NCBI RefSeq assembly: GCF_001563285.1
Contig: NZ_CP005188.1
Span: forward strand, 1,927,501 to 1,991,500
DNA length: 64,000 nt
Source of the DNA: Sphingobium sp. MI1205
Lineage (GTDB): Bacteria; Pseudomonadota; Alphaproteobacteria; Sphingomonadales; Sphingomonadaceae
Reading direction: 5' to 3'
Shown piece after piece: positions 18,692 to 28,833 of the stretch (its first letter is position 1; every line of letters begins with the position of its first letter). Made by a program: the position numbers and the translations under genes. Under the pieces are notes generated by a model that made no database searches, was not told the DNA's origin, and saw only the letters and a list, made by a program, of their open reading frames with translations.

Positions 18692-19773
18692 GGGTTGCTT
18701 CACTGACCGGATTGCGCGGGGTCGCCGCCGTTTCGGTGCTTTTGTACCATATCCCGCATCAGCCGGCCTTTGCCGACTTTGCCATCCCCCTCTTCTCACG
18801 AGCCTATCTGGCCGTAGACCTGTTCTTCATCCTCAGCGGCTTCGTGATCTCTTATGGCTATCACGATCGGGTAGTGAAGCATCTCGCGATGCCAAGCTAC
18901 ATCGATTTCCTCATGAATCGGATGGCGCGGGTCTGGCCGTTGCACTTGGTCGTGACGCTTGTGTTCGGCCTGCGCATCCTGCTCAATGTATCAGGCAACC
19001 AATCCATCGAGCTGACGCCTGCCAATGTCCTCAGCAACCTCTTCATGGTGCAGAGCTGGGGTTGGGGCACCCAGCCCATTGCGGGTAACAGCTGGTCGGT
19101 CAGCACGGAGGTTGCCGCCTATCTCATCTATCCTCTGATCGCGATCATGGCCTTTTCGCGCTGGGCCTTGGTGCAGGCGGCATTGTGCATCATGCTGCTG
19201 ACCCTTGTCGCCTCATCAGGCTTGGGATCCAGCGGGCCGTTGGACGTGAATGAGAATGACAGCGTTCTGACGCTGTTGCGCTGCCTTGCCGGCTTTTCCC
19301 TTGGCGTGCTCACCTTCCGTATTGCCGACAAGTCCTGGTGCAGGGCGCTGATCGACCGGCGCGGCGGCTTCGCGATTATCTGCGGCCTGATCGCGCTGGC
19401 CCTGCTGCTGCCTCGGGCTGACATACTGGTCGTCTGCCTGATGCCGTTGCTGGTATTGAGCTGCTATTATGACGGCGCTGCGGCCCGCGCAGTAATGGCC
19501 AATCCAGTCAGTTTCCACCTTGGGCTGATCAGCTATTCCATCTACCTGTGGCACCCGCTGGTGAGAGACGTTGCAGCGCGGGCGATGACTGTCGCGCAGC
19601 GGCACGGGATCTCCGGGATTGACTGGCTATTCGTCGCCGGAATGATCGGTGCGACATGGCTGATTTGCTGGGTGAGTTACCTGCTGATCGAGATTCGCGG
19701 GCACCAGTTGATCAAATGGCTGCAACGCGGCAGGCCAGAACGGCCCCGCTCAATTGAGGCGGCGGCACCATGA
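18688..19773 (+). CDS. Membrane acyltransferase, family 3 (OafA-like)
   Basis: The 361-residue protein has about ten membrane helices and the acyltransferase-3 hallmarks: LTGLRGVAAVSVLLYH near the N-terminus with the essential His, and YLAVDLFFILSGFVIS. It would move an acetyl or similar acyl group across the inner membrane onto a sugar of the repeat unit. The start forms an ATGA overlap with the GH10 gene, and its own stop overlaps the next start the same way. A decorated polymer (acetyl or other ester) is therefore predicted. The specific acyl group cannot be read from the sequence. Confidence 0.88.
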   Translation: MRVASLTGLRGVAAVSVLLYHIPHQPAFADFAIPLFSRAYLAVDLFFILSGFVISYGYHDRVVKHLAMPSYIDFLMNRMARVWPLHLVVTLVFGLRILLNVSGNQSIELTPANVLSNLFMVQSWGWGTQPIAGNSWSVSTEVAAYLIYPLIAIMAFSRWALVQAALCIMLLTLVASSGLGSSGPLDVNENDSVLTLLRCLAGFSLGVLTFRIADKSWCRALIDRRGGFAIICGLIALALLLPRADILVVCLMPLLVLSCYYDGAAARAVMANPVSFHLGLISYSIYLWHPLVRDVAARAMTVAQRHGISGIDWLFVAGMIGATWLICWVSYLLIEIRGHQLIKWLQRGRPERPRSIEAAAP

Positions 19774-20699
19774 CGGATGGCAAGGCGATCTGGATCGCCA
19801 TACCGACCTTCAGGCGGCCGGCCGAATTGCGACACCTTCTGGAAACACTAGCGTCCATTATCGACCGAAGCGACGTCATGCTGCTGATCGCCGACAATGA
19901 CGGCGACGCGCAGCAGGGCGGGGCCGTTTTGCAGGCGTTAAAGCTGGAAGGCTATCCGCTTCCCCTCACCTTACTGCCCGTGCCAGAGCCCGGTCTGTGC
20001 GCCGTTCGAAACGCCATATTCGCCACGGCCATGGCCGATCCCATGATGCGCTTCATTGCAATGATCGATGATGATGAATGGCCGCAGCAGGGCTGGCTGG
20101 ACGCTCTGCTTGCCTGTCAGGCGCAGGTTGCGGCCGACGTAGTGGCAGGCCCTGTGGATTTCCATTTCACCGGCAAGCCTCCGCGGTGGGCGTTGCAGAC
20201 CCTGGTGTTCCGGCCGGAGCAACGCGCCTGGGGTGCCACCGGAATGCTGTGGGCAAGCAATAACCTGCTGGTGAGCCGTCGGGCGCTGGGATTGATCAGC
20301 CATCCGTGGTTCGACATGCGCTTCAACCGCAGCGGCGGCGAGGACCTTGATTTCCTCGCGCGCCTCCGGGAAGCGGGAGCTCGCTTCGCCTGGGCTCCCC
20401 AAGCGCGGGTGAGCGAATGGGTGCCAGCCGAGCGTGCGAAGCTGTCCTGGGTGTTGAAACGCATGTGGCGGATCGGCTTCAGCGAGACTCTCACACGGCG
20501 CAAGCAGAATCCCGGAATGGCTGGGCAGATGATGTTGCTTGGTCGAACCCTCGGCATCCTCACGGTTCGAACCGCTGGCCTTGCAATGATGATGCTGCCC
20601 GGCGCACGCCGAGTGGACATAGCCGGGCAGTGGATCAAATGCTGGGGGCGCCTCTATGCCCTGTCAGGCGGCGCCCACAGCCATTATGGCGCGCTATAG
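19770..20699 (+). CDS. Family-2 glycosyltransferase (second of a related pair)
   Basis: This 309-residue GT2 enzyme is the paralogue of the gene at 14729. Landmarks: IWIAIPTFRRP, LLIADNDGDAQ, the metal-binding FIAMIDDDEW near residue 95, and SGGEDLDFLARLREAGARF near residue 188. A mildly hydrophobic C-terminus may contact the membrane. It is the last rightward gene of the operon. Its final 16 bp overlap the end of the convergent GH16 gene. It should contribute a sugar or side branch to the repeat unit. Confidence 0.86.
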   Translation: MTDGKAIWIAIPTFRRPAELRHLLETLASIIDRSDVMLLIADNDGDAQQGGAVLQALKLEGYPLPLTLLPVPEPGLCAVRNAIFATAMADPMMRFIAMIDDDEWPQQGWLDALLACQAQVAADVVAGPVDFHFTGKPPRWALQTLVFRPEQRAWGATGMLWASNNLLVSRRALGLISHPWFDMRFNRSGGEDLDFLARLREAGARFAWAPQARVSEWVPAERAKLSWVLKRMWRIGFSETLTRRKQNPGMAGQMMLLGRTLGILTVRTAGLAMMMLPGARRVDIAGQWIKCWGRLYALSGGAHSHYGAL

Positions 20700-22077
20700 A
20701 TGCGGAAGCTCTTGATGATCATGTCGCCAGAACCATCATCGTAACTGCCGGTCGTTTTCACCGCCACATCCATAATCGGATACCAGCGATGACCTTGGAA
20801 CGGATTGACTGATTGGTAAGTCTCCACCCCATCGACGAACCAGGTAATATAGTCGCGCTGGATATCCACGGCGAAACGATGAAAGCTCTGCGAATAGCCT
20901 TTCAGCCCATAGGCTTGTTCGGTCTGGATCGCGACGCCCCGCTGAAAACTACGCGTTCCGCCCGAACCGCCGTGGATAGCCTGGCCGGCATGACGGTCGA
21001 AATCCCAATAGCTTTGATAGCCGAAGCCCTCATAGACATCGATTTCCGGCGGCCAGCCGCTGGTCGAGATTAGCCAGAAGGCGGGCCAGGATCCGCGGCG
21101 GTTGGGCATCCTGGCTTCCCACTCATATTGGCCGTAGCCGATCTGGGACGCCAGAAAGTTGCGGCCGTCAAGCACCGACGCGCCATAATACCAATTCTGC
21201 CCTTCATGATAGATGGGCGACTTGAGTTTCTGGCTATGCAGCACGAGGCCTTGCGTGCCCCAATATACCGGGCCTTCAACGCCTGGAAAGAGGCTGGAAT
21301 CGAGATACAGGCCCGTTTCGCCATTGGCGACCTGGGTACGGCCATGCGACAGGGAGGTCGCCCAACGGTTCCATCCGCCATCAGGAGAACGCTTGTGCGT
21401 TTCCTTCTTCAACTCGAACTGAAGTGTGCCGGTCGTCGCAAAGGTACGCGGCTGGCGAAATGACGCCGTAGCCTTGGCGGTAGGCGCGACATTGCTTGTC
21501 GCGGTTATGGTGGCAAAAGACTGTCCCTGCAAACCACCCCATGGCGTTTCGCGTAGCTTCAGCTGAAACTGCTGGCCCTCACCCGCGCTGATGATCGGGA
21601 CTGCCACCGTCTGGACGAGTGGATCGCCGGGTCGGAAATAACGACGGTATCGATGGTCTGGTAATTATAGCCCGATAGCGCGCGCAACGTACCGGATCCA
21701 TTTACCGTGATGACCCTCGCGATGACCGTGTTAGGAGTCGGGCGATCCAGCGTCACTGGCACATAGGCAGTACCGGCTCCTGGTTGAAAGGTCGCATTGC
21801 CGAGCGACAGGGTCGCCTTTTCTGGCAGCTTTGTACCGTCTACGAAATCGAAGTTCGAAAAACTCGATGTGATAGTTGACGTCGTTCCGGCCGATGACGA
21901 AGTAGTCGTCGTCGATGATGACGTTGCTGCTCCGCTACTGAGCAGGGTTGTCGTTGATCCGGTGGATGTGCCTGTCGATGTAGAACCCGTGGAAAGAATG
22001 GTCGCGGCCCCCGCCGCCATGACGCAAAGAAGCGATACTCCGGCTCCAATCATGGAGCCAGTCAACCTGATATTCAT
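20684..22077 (-). pseudogene. Secreted GH16 glucanase-like hydrolase, frameshifted
   Basis: The first frame (from ATG 22077) encodes a signal peptide, a Ser/Thr/Gly-rich linker and most of a Calx-beta-like domain, then runs out of family likeness after DTVVIS near 21637. The second frame (to 20684) restores FRPGDPLVQTVAVPII, finishes the Calx-beta-like domain and gives a GH16 domain. That domain has the catalytic motif EIDVYE and a final strand ending RIYSAP. One extra base in the AAA run at 21636-21638 would join the frames as VVIFRPGD. Either the gene is a recent pseudogene or this is a one-base homopolymer error. If intact, it would be an extracellular beta-glucan or exopolysaccharide lyase/hydrolase like ExsH or ExoK. 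It converges on the operon with a 16-bp overlap. Confidence 0.8.
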
Positions 22078-22146
22078 TTTTGCAACCCCCGTTGTTAGTC
22101 CTCTAAGCGTCCTACAGTGAGATTAACAAAAACTTCTGGTCAACAA

Positions 22147-22183
22147 CGGCTCGTCGTAAAGCGGCAGCATTTGCGACGAGCCG
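22147..22183 (-). terminator. Hairpin downstream of ugd
   Basis: A perfect 10-bp inverted repeat (CGGCTCGTCG and its complement) with a 17-nt loop lies just after the ugd stop. On the minus strand a T-rich stretch follows only after about 15 bases, so it is a plausible but not classical terminator. Confidence 0.5.
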
Positions 22184-22196
22184 CTTTCATCACGCC

Positions 22197-23540
22197 TTAT
22201 TCGGCCGCCTGGATCAACGGTTGTGGTTCGGGTACCGCGCCACGGCCGACGCTGACATAGGTGAAGCCAGCGGCTTCTGCATCCTCGAAACGGTAAATGT
22301 TGCGAAGATCGACCAGACCATCCCCGCCCATCAACGACCGCAGCCGCGGCAGGTCTAATGCACGAAGCGCGTCCCACTCGGTGACGATCACCACCGCGGA
22401 CGCACCCTGTGCGGCTACATAAGGGCTGGTGCAGAATTCAACGTCTCGCAGCATCGTCCGTGCCGCATCCATACCCTCTGGGTCATAAGCACGCACCTGT
22501 GCGCCGCCGTCCTGAAGCGCCTGGATGATCGAAAGCGATGGCGCGTCACGCATGTCGTCAGTGTTAGGCTTGAAGGTAAGGCCCAGCACCGCGATGGTCT
22601 TGCCTCGGACGGAGCCATTGCACACTGCAAGCACCTTGCGGGCCATGGCGCGCTTGCGGCTTTCGTTAATGGCCACCGTGGCTTCGATGAGGCGGATCGG
22701 CGCGCCTGCATCTTCTGCCGTTTTTACTAGCGCCACCGTATCCTTCGGGAAGCAGGAACCGCCGTAGCCCGGTCCCGCGTGCAGGAATTTCGATCCGATC
22801 CGGTTGTCGAGACCAATGCCGCGGGCAACCTGCTGCACGTCAGCGCCGACATGCTCGCACAATTCCGCGATCTCGTTGATGTAGGTGATCTTCATTGCCA
22901 AGAATGCATTGGCTGCATATTTGATCAGTTCACTGGTGCGGCGACCGGTGAACTGAATCGGTGCCTGGTTCAGGTAGAGCGGGCGATAGACCTCTTCCAT
23001 AACCGGACGCGCGCGATCATCTTCTATGCCGATAACAATGCGGTCAGGCCGCTTGAAATCCTGGATCGCCGCGCCCTCCCGCAAAAATTCCGGGTTGGAA
23101 GCCACTGCGAACTGCGCGCGCGGGTTCGTTTCGCGGATGATCCGATCAACCTCGTCGCCGGTGCCCACCGGCACGGTGGATTTGGTCACGACCACGGTGA
23201 AGTTCGTCAGGGCAGAAGCAATCTCCCGCGCAGCATCATAGACATAGCTCAGGTCGGCATGACCGTCGCCACGGCGCGCGGGCGTTCCGACCGCGATAAA
23301 GACGACGTCAGCCTGCGCCACCGACGCCGCAACATTCGTGGTGAACGTCAACCGCCCCGTCTTAACATTCCGTGCAATAAGGTCGGCCAAGCCAGGCTCG
23401 TAGATCGGCACCCCGCCTTCACTTAGTACAGCGATCTTTGCCGCATCCTTGTCGACACAGATGACATCATGGCCGAAGTCCGCAAGGCAAGCGCCAGAAA
23501 CCAATCCGACATAGCCCGATCCGATCATCACGATCCGCAT
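22197..23540 (-). CDS. ugd: UDP-glucose 6-dehydrogenase
   Basis: This cytosolic enzyme oxidises UDP-glucose twice with NAD to UDP-glucuronate, a common donor for acidic exopolysaccharides. The 447-residue length is normal. The N-terminal Rossmann motif GSGYVGLVSGACLADFGHDV is complete, VGTP follows, and the catalytic cysteine lies in GPGYGGSCFPKD. The C-terminal domain contains the usual GLTFKPNTDDMRD. The ATG at 23540 has GGGAG eight bases upstream and is preferred over the GTG one codon earlier. It is transcribed opposite to the operon but borders it, so it most likely feeds that pathway with glucuronate. Confidence 0.95.
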   Translation of the reverse strand: MRIVMIGSGYVGLVSGACLADFGHDVICVDKDAAKIAVLSEGGVPIYEPGLADLIARNVKTGRLTFTTNVAASVAQADVVFIAVGTPARRGDGHADLSYVYDAAREIASALTNFTVVVTKSTVPVGTGDEVDRIIRETNPRAQFAVASNPEFLREGAAIQDFKRPDRIVIGIEDDRARPVMEEVYRPLYLNQAPIQFTGRRTSELIKYAANAFLAMKITYINEIAELCEHVGADVQQVARGIGLDNRIGSKFLHAGPGYGGSCFPKDTVALVKTAEDAGAPIRLIEATVAINESRKRAMARKVLAVCNGSVRGKTIAVLGLTFKPNTDDMRDAPSLSIIQALQDGGAQVRAYDPEGMDAARTMLRDVEFCTSPYVAAQGASAVVIVTEWDALRALDLPRLRSLMGGDGLVDLRNIYRFEDAEAAGFTYVSVGRGAVPEPQPLIQAAE

Positions 23541-23824
23541 CACCTATTCTCCCTTTAAACGGCATCCACCGCGCGGAGACCCAAGGAAAAAGGACGCGCA
23601 AGGCCGCTCCCTAAAACAAGGGATTTAACAGGCCAGCCTTTCACCGTTGATCAGACGCACGGGCGCCAGGCCCAACATCCAAGAGCTGGAACCAGCCAGC
23701 CATTGACGCAGCGCAGCATAGCCCGGGCAGCAAGCCGCATGCAACGCAGCCTGCCGCTTTGCAGCCACATATGGGCGCGGATCAGAGACTTAGCGGGCAG
23801 CAAAAAGAGGGTTTGCAAGGATTA

Positions 23825-24598
23825 TCAAATCCCCCCCGCCACTACCGGCCATCCTCCTTGCTCAAGCCGCGCGCTCAGTTCCGCTACGCAGCATTCCAAC
23901 GATGCCGGATCAGTCGAACGGATCACAAAGTTCGCGCCCGTCTTCCCCTCGCGGAAAAACGGATAGCTGCCGATCTGGCAGTCTTCATACGCGCGCTCGG
24001 TCGCGGCCAACATGTCTGCGATCTCGCTTTCCGCGACCCAGCAGCCGATCTGCGCGGACAGAACCGGCCTTCCCCCTTCCAGGGTGCCTGTCAGCATGTC
24101 GAGCATGCCCGCAGTGATATGCGGGACGCCCGCCATGATGAAGATATTGCCGTGGCGAATACCCGGAGCGCCGGACATGCGGTTCTCGATAAGGTCCGAA
24201 CCTGCCGGCACTCTCGCCATGCGCAACCGGGCATCGGTCAACCCGCCCCGTGTTTCATAATAGCCTTGCAGCATCTCGCGGGCCTGCGGATGTATCTCCA
24301 CCTCCACGCCAAGTGCCATGGCAATCGCATCGACAGTGATATCATCATGGGTCGGCCCGATGCCGCCGGTTGTGAAGAGATAATCATTCCGCGCGCGAAG
24401 GGTGTTCACCGCCTCCACGATCGCGTCGCTTTCGTCAGCGACCACGCGCACCTCGCGCAGGCGGATACCTTGCACATTCAGCCAGGACGCGATCTGGGCG
24501 ACATTCTTGTCCTGCGTGCGGCCGGACAGAATCTCGTCTCCGATCACGATCAGCGCGGCAGTCCAAATACGTTCAGGGGCTGGCATGATGCCGGCCAT
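23825..24598 (-). CDS. CinA-like molybdopterin-binding domain protein
   Basis: The 257-residue protein consists of a MoCF/MoaB-type domain as found at the N-terminus of CinA, without the C-terminal amidase domain. Visible hallmarks are ALIVIGDEILSGRTQDKN at the N-terminus, TTGGIGPTHDDIT near residue 95 and GVPHITAGMLD in the second half. Proteins of this kind are annotated as competence/damage-inducible protein A; the biochemical role of the stand-alone form is not settled, with an ADP-ribose or NAD-related pyrophosphatase activity known for some CinA proteins. It is divergent from map, with 79 bp between the starts. An ATG at 24586 is an alternative start. Confidence 0.82.
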   Translation of the reverse strand: MAGIMPAPERIWTAALIVIGDEILSGRTQDKNVAQIASWLNVQGIRLREVRVVADESDAIVEAVNTLRARNDYLFTTGGIGPTHDDITVDAIAMALGVEVEIHPQAREMLQGYYETRGGLTDARLRMARVPAGSDLIENRMSGAPGIRHGNIFIMAGVPHITAGMLDMLTGTLEGGRPVLSAQIGCWVAESEIADMLAATERAYEDCQIGSYPFFREGKTGANFVIRSTDPASLECCVAELSARLEQGGWPVVAGGI

Positions 24599-24677
24599 AG
24601 CCTTTGACGGCTCTGCTGCCTAGCCCGCTGCGAACTGGGCCTCGCAATATGCAGGCCGCGCGCTTATAAACGGGCCT

Positions 24678-25523
24678 ATGACTGAATATATGACGATGAC
24701 GGCGGACGCGCCAATTTCGCGATCGACTGCGATAAAGCTGTATGACGCGGCCGGGTTTGAAGGCATGCGCAAGGCAGGACGGTTGGCTGCGAAGATATTG
24801 GACGCACTGGTTCCGCATGTGGTGCCAGGGGCAACCACTGGCGAACTGGACGATATCGTGCGCCGAATGACGCTGGACGGCGGCGGCGTGCCTGCGACGC
24901 TCGGCTATCGTGGCTATACGCATAGCTGCTGCATTTCGCTGAACAACGTCATCTGCCACGGCATTCCGGGCGACCAGAAATTGAAAGACGGCGATATCCT
25001 GAACATCGACGTGACGCCGCTTGTTGATGGCTGGCACGGCGATACCAGTCGCATGTATATCGTTGGAGAAACATCCATCAAGGCACGGCGATTGATTGAG
25101 GTCACCTATGAATGCCTGATGCTGGGCATCGAGGAGGCCAAGCCAGGCAATCATCTAGGCGACATTGGCCACGCCATTCAAAAGCATGCGGAGAAGCATC
25201 GCTACGGCGTGGTCCGCGACTTTTGCGGGCATGGACTGGGCCGAGTCTTTCATGACAGCCCAGAAGTGGTTCATGTTGGACGTCCGGGTACAGGACCGGA
25301 ACTGCGCCCGGGCATGTTCTTCACCATTGAGCCCATGATCAACATCGGCAAGCCGGGGGTGAAGATGATGGAGGATGGCTGGACCGCCGTCACCCGCGAT
25401 CGCACATTATCCGCACAGTTCGAACACAGTATCGGCATCACCGAGACCGGCTGCGAGATCTTTACCAAGAGCCCGGTCGGACTTGACGCCCCGCCATATC
25501 GAACCAGCCTCCAAATTGCCTAA
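24678..25523 (+). CDS. map: Methionine aminopeptidase, type I
   Basis: This cytosolic metalloenzyme removes the initiator methionine from new proteins. The 281 residues include the metal ligands of the family: Asp in NIDVTPLVDGW and again in GDTSRM, His in GHGLGRVFHDSP, Glu in FTIEPMI and Glu in AQFEHSIGIT. The N-terminus carries about 20 residues before the usual start of the fold, so ATG 24678 or the ATG at 24690 could be used. The gene is monocistronic by position, about 220 bp from glnB. Confidence 0.95.
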   Translation: MTEYMTMTADAPISRSTAIKLYDAAGFEGMRKAGRLAAKILDALVPHVVPGATTGELDDIVRRMTLDGGGVPATLGYRGYTHSCCISLNNVICHGIPGDQKLKDGDILNIDVTPLVDGWHGDTSRMYIVGETSIKARRLIEVTYECLMLGIEEAKPGNHLGDIGHAIQKHAEKHRYGVVRDFCGHGLGRVFHDSPEVVHVGRPGTGPELRPGMFFTIEPMINIGKPGVKMMEDGWTAVTRDRTLSAQFEHSIGITETGCEIFTKSPVGLDAPPYRTSLQIA

Positions 25524-25728
25524 AAAGTAGGCAGTCCCTTGGTTCGATGCCCTGTTTTCGAGCAATCTGGACAAAGATTGCCGCATCGCCGAAAGCGAGA
25601 TGTGGCGATTCGCCAGTTGGCACGGTAATTGATTGTCGGAAGAGACGTCGCATGTCTCGGGGGCATGAGATCGTCGCTGGAGTGAGATATTGGACAGCGG
25701 GGACTTCCCGCATCAAGCGCGCGCGTGA

Positions 25729-26082
<354 letters not shown>

Positions 26083-26141
26083 CTGCCGAGCACTATCTAT
26101 TCCGGCGGCTTCGCAAGGAGCCGGCGAACCGCAACATCACT

Positions 26142-26164
26142 ACCCCTTCGGGGGGGTATTTTTG
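26142..26164 (+). terminator. Terminator-like hairpin between glnB and glnA
   Basis: TACCCC pairs with GGGGTA across a loop of about six bases. It is followed directly by TTTTTG. The stem is short but GC-rich and lies about 20 bp before the glnA start, so it could act as a partial terminator or attenuator that changes the glnB:glnA ratio. Confidence 0.45.
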
Positions 26165-26182
26165 AAAGAAGGGCAAGTTCAC

Positions 26183-27595
26183 ATGGCCAACACGCCAAAA
26201 GACATCCTGAAGATGATCGAAGAAAAGGAGATCGAGTGGGTCGATGTCCGTTTCACCGATCCCAAGGGCAAGTGGCAGCACCTGACCATGGTCGCTTCGG
26301 TGCTGGGCGAGGATGAACTGACCCAAGGCCTGATGTTCGACGGTTCGTCGATTGAAGGTTGGAAGACGATCAACGAATCGGACATGATCCTGAAGCCCGA
26401 CCTGGATGCGGTTTATGTCGATCCGTTCAGCGCCACCCCGATGCTGATCCTGTTCTGCGACATCGTGGAACCCGACACGGGCGAACTCTACGCCCGCGAC
26501 CCACGCTCGACCGCCAAGCGCGCTGAAGCTTTCGTCAAGTCCGCTGGCTTCGGCGACACCGTCTATGTCGGTCCAGAAGCTGAATTCTTCATGTTCGACG
26601 ACGTGCGCTTTGAGAATGATTACTCGCAGAGCTATTTCAAGATCGACGACATTGAACTGCCGACCAACACCGGCAAGGAATATGAAGGCGGCAATCTGGG
26701 CCACCGCCCGCGCGCCAAGGGCGGTTATTTTCCCGTCGCGCCAGTCGATCCGGCCACCGACATCCGCGCCGAGATGGTTACGACCATGCTTGAAATGGGC
26801 TTGCCCTGCGACAAGCATCATCATGAAGTCGCCGCCGCTCAGCACGAACTGGGCCTGACCTTCGGCACGCTGGTCCAGACCGCTGACCGCATGCAGATCT
26901 ACAAATATGTCGTGTGGAACGTCGCGCAGGCCTACGGCAAGACCGCAACCTTCATGCCGAAGCCGATCGCACAGGATAACGGTTCGGGCATGCACACCCA
27001 TATGTCGATCTGGGATGGCGGTAAGCCACTGTTCGCAGGCGAAGGCTATGCTGGCCTGTCGGATATGTGCCTCTACTTCATCGGCGGCGTGATCAAGCAT
27101 GCCAAGGCGCTGAACGCGTTCACGAACCCGACCACCAACAGCTACAAGCGTCTGGTCCCGGGCTTCGAAGCTCCGGTTCTGCTGGCTTATTCGGCCCGCA
27201 ACCGTTCAGCTTCCTGCCGTATTCCCTACGGTGCGGGAGCCAAGGCGAAGCGCGTCGAATTCCGTTTCCCCGACGCGATGGCCAACCCCTATCTCTGCTA
27301 TTCGGCTCTGCTGATGGCGGGTCTGGACGGCATCGAAAACAAGATTCATCCGGGCGCTGCGATGGACAAGAACCTGTACGATCTTCCGCCGGAAGAGCTG
27401 AGCCAGGTACCAACCGTCTGCGCCTCGCTGCGTGAAGCGCTGGACTCGCTGGCTGCAGATCATGATTTCCTTCTGAAGGGCGATGTATTCACCAAGGACC
27501 AGATCGAAGCCTATATGGAACTGAAGTGGCCGGAAGTGTATCGCTGGGAAATGGCTCCCTCGCCGGTCGAATTTGACATGTACTACAGCTCCTGA
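26183..27595 (+). CDS. glnA: Glutamine synthetase type I
   Basis: This dodecameric enzyme makes glutamine from glutamate, ammonia and ATP and is the main entry point for ammonium. The 470-residue protein starts at ATG 26183 ([12 protein letters not shown]), which agrees with the family; the longer frame upstream is not used. Landmarks are DGSSIEGW near residue 53, [12 protein letters not shown], the [12 protein letters not shown]-site segment, NRSASCRIP and the adenylylation Tyr in LYDLPPEE near residue 397. The adenylylation site indicates GlnE/PII control of activity. A strong terminator follows 25 bp after the stop. Confidence 0.97.
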   Translation: MANTPKDILKMIEEKEIEWVDVRFTDPKGKWQHLTMVASVLGEDELTQGLMFDGSSIEGWKTINESDMILKPDLDAVYVDPFSATPMLILFCDIVEPDTGELYARDPRSTAKRAEAFVKSAGFGDTVYVGPEAEFFMFDDVRFENDYSQSYFKIDDIELPTNTGKEYEGGNLGHRPRAKGGYFPVAPVDPATDIRAEMVTTMLEMGLPCDKHHHEVAAAQHELGLTFGTLVQTADRMQIYKYVVWNVAQAYGKTATFMPKPIAQDNGSGMHTHMSIWDGGKPLFAGEGYAGLSDMCLYFIGGVIKHAKALNAFTNPTTNSYKRLVPGFEAPVLLAYSARNRSASCRIPYGAGAKAKRVEFRFPDAMANPYLCYSALLMAGLDGIENKIHPGAAMDKNLYDLPPEELSQVPTVCASLREALDSLAADHDFLLKGDVFTKDQIEAYMELKWPEVYRWEMAPSPVEFDMYYSS

Positions 27596-27620
27596 TTTAT
27601 CAGAGACTGCAAACGACAAC

Positions 27621-27653
27621 GGCCCGGGCGCACAAACGTCCGGGTCTTTTACT
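27621..27653 (+). terminator. Rho-independent terminator of glnBA
   Basis: GCCCGGGCG and CGTCCGGGT form a strong stem around CACAAA, followed by CTTTTACTTT. It lies 25 bp after the glnA stop. Confidence 0.85.
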
Positions 27654-28088
27654 TTCAGTAATGTGGCGCGAGTTGATGCAGAATCATCGACCAATTTGAC
27701 GGCTAAATCGCCCGATCAACGATGGCTGCGTAGACGCGCTTAGGCAGTAAATTACTGGGCGAATGCCAAGTTGGCTAACTCGGCGAGCATCATGGTCGCC
27801 ATGCTGTTTCACTTCGAGGGGATGTCAAACAATTAGGGCATACGACCATTGTCGCGCGGCATAGCCGTGCCTGGAATCCTCCCACGGAACCTTCCCCCGT
27901 GGCGCAAAACCATTTGAGCGCTGGCACTCATACTGCAGAACCAGAAACGTCAGTAAATCCAGTCATCAACCGCCTGAAGCGGGATTTGCCGCAGCCTCTA
28001 AACCTCGCACTGCGAAGAGTGGATGGCCTCGATTGAGTTCGTTCCAACGAAGCCGTTTGCAGCCCCCAAGCGCGACCCACCAATGGCG
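27654..28088. other. Gene-free stretch between glnA and chpT
   Basis: About 435 bp between the terminator of glnA and the end of the convergent chpT. I see no credible reading frame, tRNA or repeat. It could hide a small RNA, but nothing in the sequence shows one. Confidence 0.4.
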
Positions 28089-28742
28089 TTAGCCCCGATC
28101 GGGAATGGAAGCGCCAAAAAGCAACACAGGCTCGCCCGCTGGGGAAAGGGCAATATCACCGCCAGCGTTGGTCACCAAGCTGCGCACCATCCAGGCGGCC
28201 GCGGTGCGCGACGCCAAGCCCTCTGATGACAGGGTCCCCGCAAGCGCAGCGCGCAAATCCGGGTCGAGCACCAACCTGGGACCTTCGGCGCGCACAACGA
28301 TTTCCGTCACGCCCGGCCGCTTTTCGGCGCCGATATCCAATTGTCCGCCGCGTACCAGCGCGTCGCCCGCGATCAAGGCAAGGTTCAGCAATACCTTCAC
28401 CGGCAGCTTGTCGAGCATGTCGTCCTCGACCAACCAGCCGATCTTTACCCGGCCCGCACCCGAGAACATGCCCTCGATCGCCACGCGCGCTTCATGCGTT
28501 GGCACAGCGTCGCCAAAGCCGCCCGCCGAGCCGAACGCCAAACGGAAGAATTTGAGCTTATTGGCGGAGGTCTTGGCACTATCCGCTAGCAGATCAAGAC
28601 ACCGTTGACGCATTTCAGGATCGGTCTCATCCGCCATCAGTTCCAGACCGTTGTTGAGCGCGCCCACCGGACTTAACAGGTCGTGACAGAGGCGCGAACA
28701 GAGCAAGCTGGCAAATTCGATGCTGTCGGTCGGATTGGTCAT
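28089..28742 (-). CDS. chpT: ChpT-like histidine phosphotransferase
   Basis: ChpT relays phosphate from the hybrid kinase CckA to CtrA and CpdR, controlling the cell cycle and motility in alphaproteobacteria. The chosen start (ATG 28742, MTNPTDSIEFAS) gives 217 residues. The phosphorylated histidine is in LCSRLCHDLLSPVGAL near residue 20, followed by NNGLELM. The C-terminal half resembles a degenerate histidine-kinase ATPase domain, as in known ChpT structures (GLASRTAAAWMVRSL). A longer frame upstream to 28919 overlaps the next gene and does not look like the family. It is convergent with glnA and lies behind the JAMM protease gene in the same direction. Confidence 0.85.
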   Translation of the reverse strand: MTNPTDSIEFASLLCSRLCHDLLSPVGALNNGLELMADETDPEMRQRCLDLLADSAKTSANKLKFFRLAFGSAGGFGDAVPTHEARVAIEGMFSGAGRVKIGWLVEDDMLDKLPVKVLLNLALIAGDALVRGGQLDIGAEKRPGVTEIVVRAEGPRLVLDPDLRAALAGTLSSEGLASRTAAAWMVRSLVTNAGGDIALSPAGEPVLLFGASIPDRG

Positions 28743-28833
28743 GAAGAGTGCTGCTGCCGGTAATGGATTGAGGGGATGACAGGCTAATGCGCTGCCGGGA
28801 TGGCGGATGCAACCCCAGCCCGCCGTCTTTGCG

